From Allodiplogaster sudhausi (Eukaryota; Nematoda; Chromadorea; Rhabditida; Diplogasteridae): a DNA stretch of 64,000 nucleotides. Within the stretch, counting starts at the first letter, position 1, and each line of letters opens with the position of its first letter. Of the stretch, positions 57,230 to 64,000 are shown one piece after another. The stretch spans positions 1,895,501 to 1,959,500 of the forward strand of contig CALZFC010000356.1 of assembly GCA_945643635.1 (NCBI GenBank). The letters are read 5' to 3'. A model generated the notes under the pieces. The model saw only the letters and a program-made list of their open reading frames with translations, was not told where the DNA came from and ran no database searches. The position numbers and the translations under genes were made by a program.

Positions 57230-58640
57230 TAGTTAGGAGGCGTGCGGTTGAATTTGGCGTTTCGTCTAGACCACGTAGGGGGAGCGGGCGGAGCCAGCGG
57301 AGGAACCGCTACGCTGCTGGCGACTGGAGGCGGACCGAGAGGAGGCGGCGTCAGTCGTGGAGGCGCGAGTGGTGGCGGAACGAGAAGAAGGAGGGCCGTC
57401 GCGACACCATATGCCACCGGGCACTGCAAGAGTGCTTTTTTTCTCTTTCTTTGATGTTAGTATCATTCCAATTCATTCTTAAATCAGGCAACAAAGAATT
57501 TTAGACAAACTCGAAAGAACGCTGTGGTTACTAAATATTTTTGAAAAAAGAGATAATGCACTTTTGATAATGTAGAAAAATTATCTCATTTTTCAAATTA
57601 GCAAATTAGCTAACAGTTGCTGAAGAAAAGTCTGGTCGTGGCAGGCGGTGCAGCAGGAATGTGCGACTTGCCCCGTGAGGGCGACCCGGAATCAGACGAG
57701 GACGATGAGAGCAGGAGGCCCCCCTTTGCCTTTCCCTTCTGTTGGCTCTGCTGGAAGGAGACCACTACCTCTTCAGTCACATTATATCATAATACCACTG
57801 ACGTCGGAACGCTTCTTTTGGAGAAGCTTGCGAAGGGCGGCGTCAACTTCATCCTCATCAACTTCATTCTTTTTTGCTTTTGTACTGGGTGGCATCACTG
57901 CCAAGAACATTTCCTTCGCAGCGTGTTACTGAACTCCTTTCTCCAGCACTTCCATCGGGCAGAGTACATTTCTCCCAAACACGTCGACCGCCTTGTCGTA
58001 CTCCTGTAAGTGAACAAATAGACAGAGAGCGAGAGAGAAGAGTAAGAGCAGAGAGAGAGAGCAGGGCGAAGAAGGGCCACAACGTCATTGAAGGCAATCT
58101 TGGTGAGCCGCAGTCGTTCGTAGCGCTGAGCAGCAACTACGCCGTTCTGGTACGCGGACAGTTTGCGTCGGTTGTTTTCGTCGTTTAATCCCAATACGTG
58201 TCCCGACAAATACGCCGTAAGCCCATTGCAGATCTTCTTCTGCAAAAAGAAATGTTTAATTAATTTTTTTTGTTTGTTTTGCAAATATTTTACTTTTGAA
58301 CATGAACACTCACCATCCGGTTCTGGTCGGCAGTCATGTGCTTACGAATCGAGTGCTCTGCAGCTCCCAGCTTAATTTCCGGGTAGTCCTTTGGCAGAGT
58401 GGGAGGTTTCTTGGCTCGAGCGAAGCTGTCTATCGCATTCCGTTTCGCTCTTTCCCGAATGCGGGGGTACTCTTCATTCCATGTCAGGACCTTGACTTCT
58501 TTCGCCTCGACTCTCAAACAAAATAAATCTTGTCTATTGCTCACTCGCCCTCTCTCTTTCTGTCTCTCTCTAGCTCTCTTATTCCACTGCATTGAAAAAA
58601 CCTTTGGATGGCTGCTTCGAATTCTCTGTAAAGAGGATCG
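57230..58640 (-). CDS. unidentified basic helical protein gene with a premature-looking stop
   Basis: Exons: about 58,640-58,594 (KRAILFTENSKQPSK); about 58,523-58,314 (EVKVLTWNEEYPRIRERAK, then DYPEIKLGAAEHSIRKHMT); 58239-58084 (KKICNGLTAYLSGHVLGL, then YERLRLTKIAFND); 58003-57926 (EYDKAVDVFGRNVLCPME, ending KGVQ-TAA). Phases are 0 at the last two junctions. After the TAA the same frame stays open and coding-like (KNEVDEDEVDAALRKLLQKK). Farther on come Ser-rich segments (SSSSDSGSPSRGKS at about 57,690; SSRSATTRASTTDAASSRSA near 57,400). The original product was therefore probably longer, and the TAA is a nonsense mutation or assembly error. Family not recognised; Ser/Arg tail suggests a nuclear protein. 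Confidence 0.55.
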
Positions 58641-58894
58641 CGCGCTTGTCTGAAAGAACATATTTACCCTTTTTAATGATAAGCTGTTGTGTTGAATATG
58701 AGAAATGAAACTAATATTTGCGCATATTTATAAATTACTAAAATATGAGAAAAAAACATTAGACATTTTTAGAAATCAATGATTTAATGTTGTTCTCACG
58801 CATGCATAGATATTCAGTTTTCCGATTTCTTTTTCAGAAAAAAAACATATTTCTTTAATCATAAAAGGACAAAAATATTAGGATTACAAAAATA

Positions 58895-59303
58895 TCACTT
58901 CTTGCTCATAGCGCACTTTGCATTCGAGTCCTTCTTGCTCTCAGGGATACTGAAAAGTAATCAGTTTAAGGATAAAATATAAATGTAGGCAGTCTAAATT
59001 TCGTTAAACTTTAAGCGTAAAAAGGACGAAGATGCAAACCGCTTCACAACTGCCACATCATCTTCACTCTGCTCCATCTTGTATTTCTTGTCGCGCTTAT
59101 TTTTTCTAGAAAAAATTGCCAATATGTATGTATATATATAACCAGATGAATAAAACAGATGAATGATCTCTTCTGCGCCAGGGCCGTGCTTCCTCCTTTC
59201 CCATTCGCCTGTTTCTTCGATCGTAACGACACAAGTTCAAGATGGTTTCCGCACTCCTTTGCGTCTCTGCCCTTCTTGCTCGCTATGTGTTTCTTATTCT
59301 TGC
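58895..59303 (-). CDS. small Lys-rich protein gene
   Basis: Exon about 59,303-59,165 (NKKHIASKKGRDAKECGNHL), exon 59105-59040 (KNKRDKKYKMEQSEDDVAVV) and exon 58949-58895 (IPESKKDSNAKCAMSKK-stop TGA). The last junction is phase-consistent. A possible short first exon, MGSEID at about 59,622, precedes a GTTAGA donor. Strong Lys enrichment suggests a nuclear or nucleolar protein; the family is unknown. Confidence 0.5.
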
Positions 59304-59309
59304 TGAAAT

Positions 59310-59970
59310 AATAGCAAATAGTGAATCTTTTACTTTTGAATTTAGAATCAATTTAAACAATTTGTTGAATGAAAATAGCATAAGATTTTTTTTTGTTTAG
59401 GACAAAAATAGCCCACCTTTTGTTCGCCTCAATATTGGAAGATTTCTTTTTCTCAGTTGCTGAAAAGATACTTATTATTACTTTTTCTAATTTTTTAAAT
59501 TCAATAATGCATCCTTTCAAATTAACAGCTTCTTACTATGTTAATAGTTTTCGTTTTCAATTATTTAGGTTTTAATTTGTAATTAAAAAATTTTTTAATC
59601 TAACGATCAATCTCGCTGCCCATGATTAGGTGTGCGAAGAGAAGAGAAGAGAAGGCAACTGGGGTTTAATCCAGAGAGATATCCACCCGTCGTAGTGGAA
59701 GTTAAGTAGATGAATGATGATTGCGTTTGCTCGAGCTGCTTTTATACAACTGATAGCATTTGCATCTGATAAAGGTCATGTTTTTTTTTCTTCAAAAATG
59801 TCACATCTGCTTGTTCTATGCATCATTTTCATTTTTCTTACTATGAGCAAACTTTCAAATGATATTTCCATGTTAACAGAAATTTGCTTCGGACATGTTC
59901 GTAAAGTGGGACATCACAATCTACATACATATAGTCCAATAATCTTACTTTTCTTTAAATTTCTTTACTT
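59310..59970. other. AT-rich stretch, no supported gene
   Basis: Short hydrophobic frames on + (59,714-59,989) lack splice or motif support. Confidence 0.4.
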
Positions 59971-59976
59971 ACATCA

Positions 59977-61484
59977 GCCGCACGATTAATCTCCCTCGAG
60001 GACACATACAAGCGTCTCTGACATGTCCATGACATTTTATTGTCCAAGACATTTCAGAGACAATTGGGAGACATGTCAGCGACAAATTTTCCAAAGGGAG
60101 GCGGCCAAATTAAAGCTTTTTATATATTTTCCCGTTGCTTTCTTTATATGACATGCACCCGTTGCATGTTTTTTCTCTCCAGACTATGAACACTATAACA
60201 ATCAGCACTCCGAATATTTTCGAGACGAAAATATGCTTGTAGATACTTTCAATTCTTTTACATCAGCAAATCCCATAGATATCTCCTTCCATTACTTCAA
60301 TATGTCAATGTAGAAGAGCGACGAAAATCAAGTTTATCAAACAAAACAAGATTCTGAGAGTGAGAGATTTAGTCGAGGCGGCCGAATCTCATATCGCCGT
60401 CTTACTCCTCCTTCTCTTCCTTCTTCACCGTCTTCTCCTATTTGGGAGCGGTGGCTGGCGCGGCATCTGCAGAAGCAAGCAGCCGCGGCTCCGCCTCCCT
60501 TCGAGCTACCGGCAATCAGTTCGGACAAGTCACCACCCAGCTGCAATCGCAACAAGCTGATTACTATAAGCAACAATAACATATTGAGATATTGTTGAAG
60601 AGGGAGCAATTATGTAGATAAATTAAATGAGAAAAAAAAAGTGTTTTGCGAGCCAAATTAGTAAGCGAATTATGGCAAGGTGAACCCGAAAGAGCAACAA
60701 TAATGGAAAAAAAAACGATTTAGCAAACATTTCCTTGCTTTACTATAACTTAGGGTAACAGGAATATCTTGCAAGCATATTTTGTCGCCCAGTTCAACAA
60801 ACTTACATGATGAAAAATGGGATGAAAAAGAAAAAAATGAGAAAAGAAGGAAGACCGCACCTTCTCAGCGTCTGCGTCGACACCAACGGAGCTGTTCTGA
60901 AGTCGGAAGTGGATGGAGCTGCTTTGCCAACAAGTACGCCTAGACGAAACGCGCATCTTCTGTAAGCGGAAAGAATTCTTCTATTCGCTGGTCAAGTGAG
61001 CGGAGCTCATCTATTTAATCATCAAAACGTATTTGAGAACAAATCACAGAATTAAATAAGCAAAACGACGATGAATGCGAAGTATAAAAAAAACAGTTTG
61101 AAAACTGCTTCTCCTGCCAAAAGTGGCAGCTACAGTACGTATAAAGAGTACGATTGCGCGTTCAATAAGACGAAGTCATAACTTTTGTCTCGGAGACAAG
61201 AAATGACATTTAGCGTGTTTGTTTCGCCTCTCTTCAAATTGGATACTCTCTCGCCTTCCCAGGATGTCATGGACATTGTCCCAGACATTCTCAATGTCTT
61301 CGACATAATATTTTTCCAAAAGTGTCTGCGACATTTCAAAGACACCTGAGAGACAGATGCGAGACACGTGTATTAACATAGGCATTTTTCTTAGTGTCTG
61401 GGACATTTGTCTGGCACCCCAGAAAATGTCCTGGACATATCCGAGACGCCTGTCCGTGTCCTCGAGGGAAATTAATCGTGCGGC
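59977..61484. mobile_element. TIR element, 1.5 kb, with exon-like cargo
   Basis: Ends GCCGCACGATTAATCTCCC and, inverted, GCCGCACGATTAATTTCCC, continuing CTCGAGGACAC and GCGTCTC-GA-ATGTCC. Subterminal regions are rich in GACATGTC/GACATTGTC-type palindromes. The interior has two GC-richer exon-like stretches (about 60,380-60,560 and 60,850-60,960) unlike the AT-rich flanks. No transposase. Same family as 26,100-27,210. Confidence 0.8.
60852..60961 (+). pseudogene. exon-like cargo resembling an adaptor mu-subunit segment
   Basis: The plus strand reads PHLLSVCVDTNGAVLKSEVD, GAALPTSTPRRNAHL, then a consensus donor CT|GTAAGC. In AP-complex mu subunits the corresponding segment has the form NGxVLRSEVxGxxxM. 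The match is short. A minus-strand frame is also open here, so the assignment is tentative. It sits wholly inside the TIR element. Confidence 0.35.
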
Positions 61485-61699
61485 AGGTCATTAGTCGTAT
61501 TCATACCAGAATATCAGTGTAATTAAGATTGCACTATGGCATGACGACAGGAGTCATAAAGGCAGCGTAATCCCACTGCAAAGAGCAATGCATATTTGTA
61601 AAATAAATTATTGCTATTTCCGAAGTAGAATTTTTTTTTTGTTCGAATTAGCAAAATTATATTTATCCAAATAAAGTATCAAAGTGGCCAAAACTGAGT

Positions 61700-61900
61700 T
61701 TTGGCGGGAAATTCTAAGAATTCAAATTCAATTCTTCGCGTTTCGGGCACGCCCATGTCATCCGGATTGAGGACGGACGTCTTTAGAAGGGGCGAGCGAC
61801 TCCTTCCCGTCTGCGCGGATCTGGCCCGGCCACTCGTCAAAAGAAAACAGAAGCCTTCGCTTGAGTCAGCATGCCCTCTCGCAAGATGAGGATGACAATT
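61700..61900. other. GC-richer patch, coding strand unresolved
   Basis: Both strands are open (for example VSGTPMSSGLRTDVFRRGER on +). No splice sites stand out. The AATTCAAATTCAATTCTT run at 61,719 matches the retrotransposon 3' UTR end at 54,014, so it may be a dead 3' stub. Confidence 0.3.
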
Positions 61901-61909
61901 TATTGCTAC

Positions 61910-62940
61910 ACACATATATGAGTTTTCGAATCATTTGTACATGCCAGCGGTTTGTAAAGACTGCACAATTATTAAAATAATAAGACAAAGGAGTGTAAGC
62001 TGTTACCTTGAAAAGTTCTTGGCAAAAAAATCAAACTACAACGATCCCAATACTTTGTTCATAGTATATTTATTACGGGACTCATGACGCTCCACGGAAT
62101 AATTAACCCCCTGAAATATTGCGCTCCACGGAATAATTAACCCCTGATATATTGCGATTTGAATTGAATTGAAAATGAACCGATTGAGAAACATGTTAAC
62201 AGTTTCTATTTTTTTTAACTTATATGATTCTATTTTTATTCATTAGTAGAGAAGAGTGTTTTTTTCTTCTTCAGTGTATCTTTTTCCTAATGTGAGTTGT
62301 TTATATCTCAAGAATGTTGATTATAGCATTAATAAACCACAGAAAATGCATTATGTTTTTAATTAATAATTTATCTAGCCTCTGACGGCGGGTTTTGTTC
62401 TCTGTACAATTATTAATGAAACGAGAATTCAAAGGAGCATTTGAAGAGCACGTTCGGCGAGTTTCCTTAAAAATTTAAAATGTGGCTGGGATTGATTCGT
62501 TCAGTAAAATTCGTATTGAAATTTATAATAAAGAAAGACGATAATTCGTTTGTCTTTCTAATAAATAAAATTTAAAAAAAAACGTCCGAACTCAACTCAG
62601 AAGAGTGCCGAGCGCAATTCCGAAGAAAACGAGTTAAAAAGCCAATAGCAGACTTCTTATTACGACGTTTCTGATAGAATATATCTAGCTCATGACAATC
62701 AGAATCAACCGCTCGATCGCCTGCAAATTATCCCGATTCGATTTGAAGGAGTCAAAAACTCACGCTTGAATTCGCGCCTTTTTCTGAAACAAAGTTAAGA
62801 AGACATGAGATTTAGACTGAAATGACTAGCAGAAAAATTGATTACTATTTGGTTTCGCGCTCCCTTAAACATATCAAATTCGTTGTAGAAAACTGAAAAT
62901 GCTTTATTATAGAGAACGATGTTCGATTAGCACATTTTCC
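61910..62940. other. AT-rich, no supported gene
   Basis: Apart from the tandem duplication and a weak copy of the 5,250 repeat at 62,760-62,822 nothing is supported. A possible tiny exon after ATTTGCAG near 62,735 on - is too short to call. CT-rich 62,965-63,030. Confidence 0.4.
62088..62157. repeat. tandem duplication, about 35-bp unit
   Basis: GCTCCACGGAATAATTAACC, CCTGAAATATTGC is repeated once with two differences. Confidence 0.85.
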
Positions 62941-63077
62941 TCCAATTTATATTCCATCACTCGTTCTCTTGCTCTCTCTCTCTCTTTCTCTATTCTTTAT
63001 ATCTCCCTCTTTCTGTCTCTCTAATCTCAGCATCAGTCCGGGTCGCTCTTACGCCTTCCCTTCTCCTGTTCCCTCAC

Positions 63078-63522
63078 CACCCTTTTCGTGCGAGCGCCTT
63101 GGTGAGCTGCATCGCAGTCGGATAGATGCTGCCCCAGAAGGAGTAGAAGCCACCGACGTAGAGATTGTAGGGAGCGAGCAGGAAAAGACGACGGGACGTT
63201 GCAGCTCTTCCCATGTCGCCAGAGCGTAAATCACTCTAATCGTCCTCAATCAGTTCTCCTTTCTAATTCAGACTAGGAAGGTTGTTTCGAAGATAAGAAA
63301 AAACTTGAACAATCAGTATTAGATTTCTCGTTATACCTGCAATCGATCGGGCAAAAAATGGGGGAATTTAAGATGAGTATTCACGAACCGATTTGCAGCC
63401 GGAAAGGCTTGCGGCTAGCGTCGTGCTCATCAGCAATGTTGCCCTCGACTCGCCGTCGTGGAAGGAGCGCGTGGAGCGCGACGCCCACGCAGCCGAGCGC
63501 CATCAGAGTGGTAAAGTAGATT
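63078..63522 (-). CDS. UNC-93-like MFS transporter/regulator, internal exons only
   Basis: Exon 63522-63385 is a membrane helix (IYFTTLMALGCVGVALHALL) and charged loop (RVEGNIADEHDASRKPFRLQ) ending at a GTGAAT donor. Exon 63233-63078 (SRRLFLLAPYNLYVGGFYSF, then WGSIYPTAMQLTKAL) ends at GTGAGG. Phases 2 and 1 join exactly. The TxRLxLLxPxxxYxGxxxSFxxxxYPT layout is that of UNC-93/MFSD11-type proteins. The 5' exons lie beyond the window; 3' exons were not found in 62-63 kb. Confidence 0.6.
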
Positions 63523-64000
63523 CTAGAGGAGAATACGAAATAGTCTACGAGAACACGAAAGAGAAGATGACGTCTGCAGCAAGCTAAAGTTAATTTGTTT
63601 ATGAGATTCCTAAAAACGCATGTCACACAAAGAAAACAGGAATATTCCTGTGTTTTTCATTGTCATTTTCATTCCTCCACGCATCAAGTGTACCGGTGGT
63701 TTGCATCTTTGTATCTTTGTGCAGCTGTTAAAAAAAGTTGCACTAACACAATCCTTGCTTATTGTTAGTGCTTTTGCTCCGATCAAAAACACATGTATGT
63801 AGGAAGTAAAAGAAACATGACTAACTAATAAGTTCTGCTTTAGTACTTAGCTCCAGTGCGATTAGTAAGTATGAAGGGCACTTATGAAGAAGATATCGGA
63901 GAAAAACGACTTTTTGCTTTTAAAGATTTTACAGGAAATTTAAATGATCATGTTGCATAAATTGCAAATTTCCTAGTAAAAATTCAGATAAATGTTGATG

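Noticed and set aside
57242..57454. Gly-rich plus-strand frame resembling a structural protein
   Set aside because: The minus strand gives a Ser/Arg-rich frame continuous in style with the upstream minus-strand exons; the Gly frame is its shadow.

Overview
This window is metazoan genomic DNA, most likely from a nematode. Genes are split into many short exons by AT-rich or CT-rich introns, and there are no bacterial operons or ribosome binding sites. The clearest lineage hint is a DEG/ENaC-type channel subunit with a signal peptide and an EGF module, an architecture like the C. elegans EGAS proteins. This assignment is an inference; no rRNA or organellar marker is present. Exon models below were built by hand from reading frames, splice sites and phase matching.

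Layout. 2.1-5.2 kb (-): EGAS-like channel gene, with a broken inverted fragment of its 3' part at 0.9-1.2 kb. 5.2-8 kb: duplicated repeats and a decayed coiled-coil gene. 8.5-8.9 kb (+): two exons of an unidentified gene. 10.3-12.1 kb (+): complete 8-exon aquaglyceroporin-like gene. 16.5-20.2 kb (-): 14-exon glucosylceramidase-like gene; its last two exons plus 3' flank recur inverted at 46.9-48.7 kb. 21.8-25.5 kb: small Cys-rich or secreted-type genes, one with a tandem-repeat insertion in an exon. 26.1-34 kb: mobile and repeated DNA. 34.7-38.0 kb (-): a protein kinase with a DFE motif. 39.8-40.8 kb (-): unidentified gene. 40.9-42.5 kb: large foldback element. 44.1-44.6 kb (+): three-finger-type ectodomain plus transmembrane gene. 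49.8-50.5 kb (-): small nuclear-type protein. 51.5-53.9 kb (+): 5'-truncated non-LTR retrotransposon with an open reverse transcriptase. 55.8-56.8 kb: second large foldback. 57.2-59.3 kb (-): two unidentified genes. 60.0-61.5 kb: terminal-inverted-repeat element carrying exon-like sequence. 63.1-63.5 kb (-): part of an UNC-93-like transporter.

The dominant theme is mobile DNA cutting into and copying host genes. There are at least eight inverted-repeat or TIR structures, a repeat family rich in palindromic decamers, tRNA-derived repeats in introns, and abundant CT/GA microsatellites, several of which supply the polypyrimidine tract of a 3' splice site. Several genes carry single-base frameshifts or stops. 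These may be real decay or assembly indels, and the sequence alone cannot separate the two.
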